Source: Bacteroidaceae bacterium
Lineage (GTDB): Bacteria; Bacteroidota; Bacteroidia; Bacteroidales; Bacteroidaceae
DNA: 44,336 bases
Direction of reading: 5' to 3'
Assembly: GCA_017555845.1 (NCBI GenBank)
Contig: JAFZFO010000014.1
Location: 1 to 44,336, forward strand
This document shows positions 33,444 through 40,529 of this stretch, one piece after another. A program made the translations under genes and the position numbers. Below the pieces are notes generated by a model that was not told the DNA's origin, searched no databases, and worked only from the letters and a program-made list of their open reading frames with translations. Every line of letters begins with the position of its first letter. Position 1 is the stretch's first letter.

Positions 33444-35150
33444 TTAGGCGCAAACTAATGAAACAAGCGGTTGTGCTTCAAGCGCTGCAACAATCTCTGC
33501 ATCATCGGCGAGGCGTGCATAAGCATCGGGGTGCAGCGTTATATTTATTACTGTTGTTGGAGTTGCATTTTGAATTATATAATAAATACTTTCTTTTGAA
33601 ATTTTTGACGAATAGCTAAAGTTTGCATTATAGTTCAACTTACATAATCTGATATATTCCAATGCATAAGCGTTATGAAAATTTTCTGATGCATTTGGAG
33701 TATAGGCATCTATTACCCTTACCTTTTTTATATTGAAAAACAATTCTTTAGCTGTCATTGCAGTTGTATTTGCATAGATAGACCACTTATTGTTGGACAC
33801 CCACTTAATAACCTCAAGATCATTGGTTGATGCGAAATGGTTAGCTCCAGTAATCAACAATCCATCAATAATTCTCATTCCGCCATTAAAGCCAAACAAT
33901 GTGCGATAACCAACGAATGAATTATCCTGAAAAAAACGAGATTGATTCTTGGCCGAGAGAAAAACCGTCATATCATCTTTATGTTGGTAGATTTTCATCA
34001 TCTCATCTTCATCAATATCGCCCAAGCCATTCAAGTAGTAATGACCAGGAAGATGGTCAACAACCTCGCCCCAGAATGCAGTTCGCGGAATTACCTCATC
34101 AGTACCATTATACTCCGCTCCCGCAGCTATGTACAGTGGGCGCAATGGGTTTTCAACCTTCGTGCGCACATCGGCAGCAAGTTTCTGTGCGGTAATGGCG
34201 CCATCCTGGATATCGCTTGTTTTTGCAGCACCAAGGTCTACCCAGGTTCCCCACTCAATAGAGGTTGAGCCACGGCCGGTGCGGGTTTTGTAAGCAAAGT
34301 TGCTGTCGGTATTCAAGGCATACTTGAACTGGCTGATGCATCTTGTCTTGCCGGTGGCGGTGGCGGCGACATAGTTGTTGATGACTACCATTACAAAGGT
34401 TTCGTAATGAGTGCCTCCATTAGTATAGATACCGCTATAGATGCCATTATCGGTAAAATTGTCAAGAGAGGGCACAACACCCACCTGTACATTCTGTTGC
34501 ATCTTACCCCACATCTCCCATCCATTGCCGGCGGCAAGCTGTTCCTTGGTTGCAGCACGGCCGGTGCGCACATAGATATCGCCATCGCCACCGGTGCGGT
34601 TACTGAGGCTTAGAACCTGTGTCACGCACTTGTCATCACTTTCGCCGGTGCCACTGATGGAGCTGTCGAGCACCTGCAGGCGGGCATGGAAAGTGTGCCC
34701 GGGAGCGGCATTGTCAATGGGAAGGCCGTCGCTGTCGTTGATGCGTTCACCTGTGATATGGTAAGTTCCTGCCGTTGTAAATGTGTCAATGTGCGACATT
34801 GAGTTCCACCTTACTCTGTTTTCCTTGCAGCTCCAGCTTGTCCATACCGGCATGCCGTTGACATTGCCGCATGTACGGGAGTAGATAAAGACACTGCCCG
34901 TGCCACGTTCCACTTTGGTTATCTCCTGCATGGTGGTGCGTCCGTGCTGCAACATGGAATTGGGGGCGTGGTCCTTGACAACAATGGTTACAATGTCTTC
35001 GTTAGCTAAGCTGCACGGCAAGTGGGAAGTGCCGTCGTCACCACTGACACGCATTGTGTAGACACCATTCCACACAAGTTCATCGATGTTTGTGAGTTGC
35101 TGCCACGGAGCAGCATCACTGTCAATTAGTTTGCGATACTCAATTTTCAT
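33444..35150 (-). CDS. Tail-fibre/pyocin-knob-like modular protein
   Basis: The 568-aa protein carries three successive modules resembling pyocin-knob repeats of phage and tailocin fibres: about 20-115 (DELVWNGVYTMRVSG ... PVWTSWSCKENRVRWNS), 118-222 (DTFTTAGTYHITGER ... GNGWEMWGKMQQNV) and 227-320 (DNFTDNGIYSGIYTN ... SIEWGTWVDLG). Each starts D-x-F/L-x-x-x-G-x-Y and ends with a Trp-rich W-G/S-x-W strand. Then DIQDGAITAQKLAADV, a fibre-shaft type linker, near 321-336. The C-terminal part (~350-568) is different, ending in a segment (SKESIYYIIQNA ... ITLHPDAYARL) reminiscent of leucine-rich-like caps in Bacteroidales phage proteins. No signal peptide, transmembrane segment or other phage gene nearby. 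Could be a fibre for a remote injection system, a phage relic, or a surface binding protein. Confidence 0.6.
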   Translation of the reverse strand: MKIEYRKLIDSDAAPWQQLTNIDELVWNGVYTMRVSGDDGTSHLPCSLANEDIVTIVVKDHAPNSMLQHGRTTMQEITKVERGTGSVFIYSRTCGNVNGMPVWTSWSCKENRVRWNSMSHIDTFTTAGTYHITGERINDSDGLPIDNAAPGHTFHARLQVLDSSISGTGESDDKCVTQVLSLSNRTGGDGDIYVRTGRAATKEQLAAGNGWEMWGKMQQNVQVGVVPSLDNFTDNGIYSGIYTNGGTHYETFVMVVINNYVAATATGKTRCISQFKYALNTDSNFAYKTRTGRGSTSIEWGTWVDLGAAKTSDIQDGAITAQKLAADVRTKVENPLRPLYIAAGAEYNGTDEVIPRTAFWGEVVDHLPGHYYLNGLGDIDEDEMMKIYQHKDDMTVFLSAKNQSRFFQDNSFVGYRTLFGFNGGMRIIDGLLITGANHFASTNDLEVIKWVSNNKWSIYANTTAMTAKELFFNIKKVRVIDAYTPNASENFHNAYALEYIRLCKLNYNANFSYSSKISKESIYYIIQNATPTTVINITLHPDAYARLADDAEIVAALEAQPLVSLVCA

Positions 35151-35186
35151 TTTCTAATGTATTTTATGGTTTTCATTTCAAAAAAA

Positions 35187-35436
35187 GGCAGGCACCGCCG
35201 GGAAGATCAAGAATTGATAGATTGAAATTGAAAAAGCTATGTATAAATTTTTTAAAGCAATAATATAGAAGTTGACCCAATGTTGACATTATTCGCGAAT
35301 TTGTCATCCTGAACGGATGTGAAGGATCTCATAACTACGCAGAACAGAGATACTTCGCTTTGCTCAGTATGACAGGGTCCGCTGGGTTAACTGCCATATT
35401 ATTATCTTTTTTAATATGGAAAATGCGGTGCCTGCC
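35187..35436. repeat. Inverted 12-mer pair flanking the spacer upstream of the fibre-like gene
   Basis: GGCAGGCACCGC at 35187-35198 and its exact complement GCGGTGCCTGCC at 35425-35436 enclose ~226 nt that contain E2. Similarity stops at the 12-mers, so this may be a decayed mobile element or chance. The remaining 35437-35560 is stuttering sequence (GCCATTTTGCCACTTTTGGC) without a gene. Confidence 0.4.
35272..35373 (+). repeat. Dispersed inverted-repeat element E2
   Basis: Shares TTGAC, TTCGCGAA, TTGTCATC and AGATACTTC...CTCA(G/A)TATGAC with E1 at 30306-30479. The inner arms (TGTCATCCTGAACGGATGTG... and ...CGCTTTGCTCAGTATGACA) are about 28-nt imperfect inverted repeats, so the RNA or single strand would form a hairpin. 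Similar TCATCCTGA/TCAGTATGA palindromes are common in gut Bacteroidetes contigs. Confidence 0.65.
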
Positions 35437-35563
35437 ACAAAACACAACGCAAAGGTATATGCTGAAGGTGCAGGCAAGGTTGCCATTTTGCCACTTTTGG
35501 CTACAAGGTGTAAAAAACACGGCAAGGTGCCTTTGCATGCTGTTTGAAATTAAGTGGGCGAGG

Positions 35564-35595
35564 TTTGTGTGTATTCAAAATAATACATAACTTTG
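35564..35595 (+). promoter_or_regulatory. Promoter of the nucleotidyltransferase gene
   Basis: TTTG (35564-35567), 20 nt, TAACTTTG (35588-35595), 44 nt before the ATG. Confidence 0.72.
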
Positions 35596-35639
35596 TGGAA
35601 AGAATTGCGCACTGCAGCGCTGCTTAGTAAAATGATTAT

Positions 35640-36767
35640 ATGAACCGGACAATGCATACTTGCAACAACTCAAACGGCACCAATGGTAGCGTGACGGTAA
35701 TAGAACTGTTCTTTGCTCTGATACAGTGCGGTATTGGCAAAAGAAACGATTTGCCACGTACGCCCACTGCGCAGGAGTGGAGCGAGTTGTTTGACATTGC
35801 AAAGAAACAGGCACTGTCCGGAATAGCCTTTGCCGGCATTGAGCAGTTGCCACAAGAGCAGCGACCGACAAAGGACATCCTGTTACAATGGTACAAACTA
35901 AGTACAATAATCAAGGGTAAGAATTCCACACTTGACAAGAAATGTGCTCTGATATCGGAAAAATTCAAAAGTGAAGGATTCAAGAACTGCATTCTAAAAG
36001 GACAAGGCATTGCACAGCTATACCCCACCCCTGCATTGCGTTTACCAGGAGACATTGACATTTGGCTTGACAGCGGCGATAAAAAAGCTATTGAATATGT
36101 AAAGAGGTTTTTCCCGGAGTGTGAACCCACATATCATCACGTGGACTTTCCAATTGCCGACGGACTTGACATTGAGATTCACTACCGCCCCACATGGCTA
36201 TACAATCCTTTTACCAACAGAAGGCTGCAAAGGTTCTTTGAGGAGAACGCCGCAACGCAGTTCAACAACGACATCACAACAGCCGAGGGCAGTTTCCCTG
36301 CACCAACCGTAGCGTTCAACCGCGTGTACATACTGTTGCACATTTATCGCCATGTTTTCTTTGAGGGCATTGGCATGCGACAGCTGCTCGACTACTATTT
36401 TGTACTGCAGCAGGGGATGTCGGCCAACGAAAAAAGCGAGTACATTGTTTTATTGAAAAGGTTCGGGCTAATGAAGTTCGCCAAGGGCGTGATGTATGTG
36501 TTGCAAAGGATGTTCGGTCTCGACGAGGAGCACACTCCCGTAGAACCAAACAAAAGACACGGCGAGTTCCTGTTACGCGAAATAATGATTGCCGGCAACT
36601 TTGGGAAATATGACCACAGGTACAATCTTGGGCAACAGGGATACTCCCTTAAAAGAGTGATCGAGACAATGAGGCGCACAATGACATTGGCGACGCGCTA
36701 CCCCGGCGAAACGCTTTGGAGCCCATGGTTCAAGGTGTGGCACTACTTCTGGCGCAGAAGACATTAG
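35640..36767 (+). CDS. Nucleotidyltransferase family protein (NTP_transf_5 type)
   Basis: A 375-aa protein matching the uncharacterised nucleotidyltransferase family (PF14907). FKNCILKGQGIAQLYP near residues 116-131 is followed by the metal-binding GDIDIWLDSGD near 138-148 and DGLDIEIHYRPTWLYNP near 175-191 with the third acidic residue. The rest is helical with R-rich stretches. The fold predicts transfer of a nucleotide or phosphonucleotide group, but no substrate is known. It has its own promoter and is monocistronic; the next gene is 285 nt away. Position in a polysaccharide locus suggests a modification role, by association only. Confidence 0.8.
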   Translation: MNRTMHTCNNSNGTNGSVTVIELFFALIQCGIGKRNDLPRTPTAQEWSELFDIAKKQALSGIAFAGIEQLPQEQRPTKDILLQWYKLSTIIKGKNSTLDKKCALISEKFKSEGFKNCILKGQGIAQLYPTPALRLPGDIDIWLDSGDKKAIEYVKRFFPECEPTYHHVDFPIADGLDIEIHYRPTWLYNPFTNRRLQRFFEENAATQFNNDITTAEGSFPAPTVAFNRVYILLHIYRHVFFEGIGMRQLLDYYFVLQQGMSANEKSEYIVLLKRFGLMKFAKGVMYVLQRMFGLDEEHTPVEPNKRHGEFLLREIMIAGNFGKYDHRYNLGQQGYSLKRVIETMRRTMTLATRYPGETLWSPWFKVWHYFWRRRH

Positions 36768-36959
36768 CCGGCCAGTTGCATGCAGCCTTTGATTCTTGTG
36801 GAAAATATAACAACACTCTCCTTGAACAAAAGATTGAAACAATCCATTATAATACGTGGTTGCCAATGAAACATAAATTCAAATCCGACATTAAATTTCA
36901 CTCTTTTGCATCATTGGTTTGGCTACATAACGACAGCATGGAAAAAACGGAAGAAACGT

Positions 36960-36990
36960 TTTGAAAAGGCCACAGTTTTGGCTATTTTTG
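36960..36990 (+). promoter_or_regulatory. Promoter of WecG-type gene B
   Basis: TTTG (36960-36963), 19 nt, TATTTTTG (36983-36990). Spacing equals that of gene A, and the words TTTTGAAAA, GCCACA and TTTTGGCTA in the spacer correspond to TTTTGAAAA, GCCACA and TTTTAGCTA there. The rest of 36768-36959 has no feature I recognise. Confidence 0.8.
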
Positions 36991-37052
36991 CAAATATCAC
37001 ATTAAAAAAAAGCAGATACAGATACACGGGATGCCTTTAAAGCATTAACACT

Positions 37053-37790
37053 ATGGAACAATACTTCGACATACGTTATGAGTTCGACGTGCCAACAGTT
37101 CACGAAACAATAGCACAACATGTTGCAGATAAAAAGACCGGATATATTTGCGTTGCCGACGGTAACATACTTACCATGGTACACAATGATGCAGACTATC
37201 GCAAGATAGTTGACGGCAGTATTTTCTCCATTTGTGACAGCAGTTGGGTACCCAAGTTCGTCAAATGGATATATGGGTACAAGCGTAGCCACTACTGTGG
37301 CAGTGACATATTCATAGATATTGTGCGTTCACGCAAATACCGCATGATATTCCTGGGAACAAAGCAGAGCGTACTTGATGCACTGCAGCTGAATCTTGCC
37401 AACGAGAACCCCGATGTTACAAGTATGACATTCAAGGAACTGCCATTCTGCACTGTCGACGAATTCGACTATCAGGGCATCGCAAAGATGATTGAGCAGG
37501 ATAATGCCGACATCATATGGGTGGCTCTTGGTGCCCCCAAACAGGAGATATTCATGAACCGCCTGCAGCCACACCTGAAAAATGGAGTGCAAATTGCCAT
37601 TGGAGCTGCATTCAACTTCTACAGCGGACTCAGCGATGCGCCACAAAGATGCCCCGCATGGATGCGTAAGCTGCATCTTGAATTCGTACATCGCATATTC
37701 AAGGAGCCCAAGAAACAGATCAAGCGCTGTTGGGGTATAGTAACCACCCTGCCAGCAATCTTTCACAAAGAGCGCAAAGCAAAAAAATGA
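37053..37790 (+). CDS. WecG/TagA/CpsF family glycosyltransferase, copy B
   Basis: A 245-aa GT26-family protein, the same length as copy A at 15998-16735, with YICVADGNILTMVHND, KYRMIFLGTK and WVALGAPKQEIFM all conserved. The differences from copy A are mainly at the N-terminal third (for example HETIAQHVADKKT against HATIDKHVTGKQG). The final ~36 codons before the tail are nearly identical in DNA as well. Unlike copy A it is coupled to a downstream gene: its TGA overlaps the wzi ATG. Both would use an undecaprenyl-linked acceptor; they may act in different strain-specific structures or be redundant. Confidence 0.9.
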   Translation: MEQYFDIRYEFDVPTVHETIAQHVADKKTGYICVADGNILTMVHNDADYRKIVDGSIFSICDSSWVPKFVKWIYGYKRSHYCGSDIFIDIVRSRKYRMIFLGTKQSVLDALQLNLANENPDVTSMTFKELPFCTVDEFDYQGIAKMIEQDNADIIWVALGAPKQEIFMNRLQPHLKNGVQIAIGAAFNFYSGLSDAPQRCPAWMRKLHLEFVHRIFKEPKKQIKRCWGIVTTLPAIFHKERKAKK

Positions 37791-39271
37791 AGAGATATCT
37801 CCTTTTCACTCTGATACTGATAACTACAGCCATTGGCGTAAAAGCCCAGACAATAACCGAGCGACAGGAGTTGACAGGTGCTTTGGGCAGTGGGGAGTAT
37901 GCCCCATTCTGGCACATGGCAAACAGGCAGGGATTGGGCAGCGAAAAGAGAAGCATGGGATATGCCCGTGTGGGGGTTGGTGGCAACCACCCATTCAGCA
38001 AAAGCGGCATTGCCATTGATTGGGACTTTGACATGGTAGCCGGTGGGCACATGGCATCGAACGTGTTCATTCAACAGGCAAACATAGACCTTACATGGAG
38101 GGAACTGAGGCTCTCCATTGGCCAAAAGGAGCGTTGGGGCGAGCTAATGAATCACCGCCTGACAACCGGCTCTTTGGTGGAGAGCGGTAATGCACGCCCA
38201 ATACCACAAGTGCGTCTTGAGCTGCACGACTATTGGAACATCCCCGGAACAGGAGGTTGGCTTGCATTAAAGGGCCATTTGGCATACGGACGTTTTACCG
38301 ATGGCAAGTGGATGGAGAAGAACATTGCACCTGACCAAAAATACACAATAGGTACATTATACCACTCAAAAGAGGGTTTCATGCGCTTTGGAAATGCAAG
38401 TAAGTTCCCATTGACAGCCGAGATTGGCCTTCATATGGTCACACAGTTCGGTGGAACAAGTTACAATGCCGGAGACAAGCCCGGATATACCATATATAAC
38501 CCTTCGCGCTTTAAAGACTATTTTCTGGCTTTGATACCATTAAAGGGAGATGATTCATATCATGCATCAGACCAAGCGAATATTGCAGGCAACGTTTTGG
38601 GCAGCTGGAAAGGAGCTATCACATGGCACAGCGATAAGTGGGTGCTAAAACTGAATTATGACCACGCATTTGAGGATCACTCACAGATGTTCTGGGAGTA
38701 TGGGCTATGGACTGAGCAGCTTGTGGGCTTGGAACTGAACTTAAAAGAGTTCAAATGGATAAAGGCCGCAACGGTTGAATATTTCAACCTCAAGAACCAG
38801 AGTGGCCCGGTATATAATGACACAAACGCCACATTCCCCGACCAGATAAGTTGCAAAGACGACAATTATAATCATGGCCGATATGGTTGGTTCAATTACG
38901 GAATGATGATTGCAACCCCACTATGTACATCGCCCATATACAACAAGGACAACACTTTAAGATGCCACAACAACCGTGTAGAGGCTTTTCACATGGGCAT
39001 TGAAGGAGGCCTGCTCCCCTGGCTCGATTACCGCATATTGCTCACACACAGCAACAACTGGGGAACATACGGCAAGCCATTCAAGGATATAAAGAAGAAC
39101 ACATCGGGGCTTGTGGAATTCACATTCACCCCCAACATCCCCGGCAATTGGTCAATCATCACATCCTTTGCATTTGACAAAGGAAACCTGTACGGCAACA
39201 ACTACGGCGGCCTGCTGACAATAAAACGTTCTGGAAGGTATAAAGTTGAACGAAGAACGAGGAACGATTAA
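37787..39271 (+). CDS. wzi: Capsule assembly protein, Wzi family
   Basis: I place the start at ATG 37787 (MKRYLLFTLILITTAIGVKAQ), a clear signal peptide ending in AQ; an earlier in-frame ATG lies in the glycosyltransferase gene. The 494-aa protein has the Wzi-type opening GSGEYAPFWHMANRQG and repeated amphipathic strands expected of an 18-strand outer-membrane barrel, as in PF14052. Wzi-type lectins help anchor capsule at the surface. The C-terminus ends LLTIKRSGRYKVERRTRND. The last residues are encoded by the heptad repeat (AAC GAT TAA), so the native C-terminal strand, which normally ends in an aromatic residue, appears replaced or extended by repeat-coded residues. Confidence 0.88.
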   Translation: MKRYLLFTLILITTAIGVKAQTITERQELTGALGSGEYAPFWHMANRQGLGSEKRSMGYARVGVGGNHPFSKSGIAIDWDFDMVAGGHMASNVFIQQANIDLTWRELRLSIGQKERWGELMNHRLTTGSLVESGNARPIPQVRLELHDYWNIPGTGGWLALKGHLAYGRFTDGKWMEKNIAPDQKYTIGTLYHSKEGFMRFGNASKFPLTAEIGLHMVTQFGGTSYNAGDKPGYTIYNPSRFKDYFLALIPLKGDDSYHASDQANIAGNVLGSWKGAITWHSDKWVLKLNYDHAFEDHSQMFWEYGLWTEQLVGLELNLKEFKWIKAATVEYFNLKNQSGPVYNDTNATFPDQISCKDDNYNHGRYGWFNYGMMIATPLCTSPIYNKDNTLRCHNNRVEAFHMGIEGGLLPWLDYRILLTHSNNWGTYGKPFKDIKKNTSGLVEFTFTPNIPGNWSIITSFAFDKGNLYGNNYGGLLTIKRSGRYKVERRTRND

Positions 39272-39282
39272 CGATTAACGGG
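39246..39282. repeat. Heptads spanning the wzi stop codon, block 6
   Basis: Units GAACGAA/GAACGAG/GAACGAT/TAACGAT/TAACGGG run from the last codons of wzi into the spacer. The wzi TAA (39269-39271) lies inside the block. Confidence 0.8.
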
Positions 39283-39374
39283 GAAAACGAAGTTTCGATA
39301 ACATGAGCAGCGGATGGTCGCAGGTTGCACGGGTTTAGGTCGTGCCCTGCGGGTCGTGAACAGCGAGTGTTGTC
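39283..39374 (-). repeat. 92-nt structured repeat, copy 3
   Basis: Reverse orientation relative to copies 1 and 2. It begins GAAAACGAAGTTTCGATAAC and ends CAGCGAGTGTTGTC. GCAGG-tt-GCACG pairs with CGTGC-CCTGC in its centre. Confidence 0.88.
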
Positions 39375-39508
39375 AATAGGTTAAAGCTCGTGCCAACGAG
39401 TGGGCGGAAATTTATTTACGCACTGGGCGAGTGCAGCCGAGGTTCAATCGCACACAGTGCGGTTAAAGGGGGTTAACGAGGAACGAAGAACGATTAACGA
39501 TTAACGAG
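39375..39508. repeat. Spacer between copies 3 and 4
   Basis: Contains GTGCCAACGAGTGGGCGG and GCACTGGGCGAGTGCAGCC words, the former shared as a reverse word (CCACTCGTTGGCA) with the ECF leader at 17757-17770, followed by GAACGAAG and ATTAACG heptads up to copy 4. No gene is credible. Confidence 0.55.
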
Positions 39509-39600
39509 GAAAACGAAGTTTCGACAACATGAGCAGCGGATGGTCGCAGGTTGCACGGGCTTAGGTCGTGCCCTGCGGGTCGCGGTCGGCGAGTGTTGTC
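39509..39600 (-). repeat. 92-nt structured repeat, copy 4
   Basis: The most symmetric copy: GACAACA (39523-39529) pairs with TGTTGTC (39594-39600), GCAGG (39546-39550) with CCTGC (39572-39576), and GCACG (39553-39557) with CGTGC (39567-39571). It follows copy 3 in the same orientation at 226-nt spacing. Confidence 0.88.
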
Positions 39601-39695
39601 AATGCCGAAGGCATCGACAATACAGCGGGTAAGCAAACAAAAGCCAAGCCGGCTTGAGCTTTTACGGCGAGCGAGAGCTGTTTCAACGAAGTTAA

Positions 39696-39725
39696 TGCCA
39701 ACAGCATATAGTCATGGGTAGCACA
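39696..39725 (-). repeat. Second structured repeat type, right half only
   Basis: 30 nt identical to the reverse complement of 14205-14234. The remainder of 39601-39904 holds a short ATGCCGAAGGCAT palindrome (39602-39614), unrelated GC-mixed sequence and, from about 39871, CGTTAAT/CGTTAAA/CGTTCAA heptads reaching the stop codon of the next gene. Confidence 0.75.
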
Positions 39726-39904
39726 AACTGCTATACTTACATACTCCTCAGCCCTGCGGGCAGTTGCTTACAGCGAAACTTGGCTGCGCTCATTGTAAAA
39801 ACTCAAGTAAACTTGGTTTTCATTCGCTTGCACAAGCTTTGTCTCTAGCTTAGAGGAGCACCTAAAAATGCTCGTTAATCGTTAAACGTTAATCGTTCAA
39901 CGTT

Positions 39905-40390
39905 TTATTTCCTCCTCAATTCCTTCACAACATCTTTTGAGACTTTGCCGTCGATGGGCAGCCTGTTATCCTTTTGAAAGCGCAGGAGGGCATCAAAAAG
40001 TGCGCCGTCAAGCAACGCACCGCCATCGAAAGTGGGCGTGACATCTTCGGGCTTAATGTAAAGTTTTTTAACCAAAGCATTGGCAACACTCCTGACGTCG
40101 CGACCGCTGTCGCCGCGCACAATTATGCGGTCGCCAAGCTTGTAACGACGGGCAAGTTCGCGAGCCGCCTTTTGCCTTGCACGCCCATTGGCCTGCATGA
40201 CTTTTGCGAACACCTTGTCGGCAAGTTCCTCAACCTCAGCAGCCTTGCTTGCACGCAAGCAGACAGTGTCGCCCGACACCTTTTTATAGGTGCGCGGAGC
40301 AGTGAGCACTGCGCCATCATCGGGCACCGACTGCGCAATGGCAAACTGCGAAAGCAGCATCAGAGAAAAGAGAATAAAAAGCCGTTTCAT
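39905..40390 (-). CDS. Small secreted protein with peptidoglycan-binding-like domain
   Basis: A 161-aa protein with signal peptide MKRLFILFSLMLLSQFAIAQ. The mature part has a charged helical region with many Ala/Arg/Lys (about 50-85), then a PG_binding_1-like helical repeat: GDSGRDVRSVANALVKKL (residues ~94-111), and GALFDALLRFQKDNRLPIDGKVSKDVVKELRR (~128-160) with the FQxxxxLPxDGKV core. It would bind cell-wall glycan in the periplasm. No enzymatic domain is attached. Flanked on both sides by heptad blocks, and in no operon. Confidence 0.65.
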   Translation of the reverse strand: MKRLFILFSLMLLSQFAIAQSVPDDGAVLTAPRTYKKVSGDTVCLRASKAAEVEELADKVFAKVMQANGRARQKAARELARRYKLGDRIIVRGDSGRDVRSVANALVKKLYIKPEDVTPTFDGGALLDGALFDALLRFQKDNRLPIDGKVSKDVVKELRRK

Positions 40391-40396
40391 GGAATA

Positions 40397-40490
40397 AGGG
40401 TTAATGATTAACGAAGAACGATTAACGAGTAACGATTAACGAGTAACGATTAACGAGTAACGATTAACGAGTAACGATTAACGTTTAACG
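40397..40490. repeat. Regular heptad array, block 7
   Basis: AACGATT and AACGAGT alternate about four times (a 14-nt period), the most regular heptad array in the window. It begins within 10 nt of the start codon of the small secreted protein gene. Confidence 0.88.
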
Positions 40491-40529
40491 GTAAAAGAGA
40501 AAAGGAACCTATATCCATTAACCAATATC

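Noticed and set aside
33444-35150. Target gene of a diversity-generating retroelement
   Set aside because: No reverse transcriptase or template-repeat copy of the 3' end was seen in the window.
36716-36964. 82-codon ORF overlapping the 3' end of the nucleotidyltransferase gene
   Set aside because: Different frame, runs through the next promoter, and its translation shows no recognisable domain.
40397-40490. CRISPR-like array
   Set aside because: The units are 7 or 14 nt with no unique spacers between them, and no cas genes are present; it is a tandem repeat.
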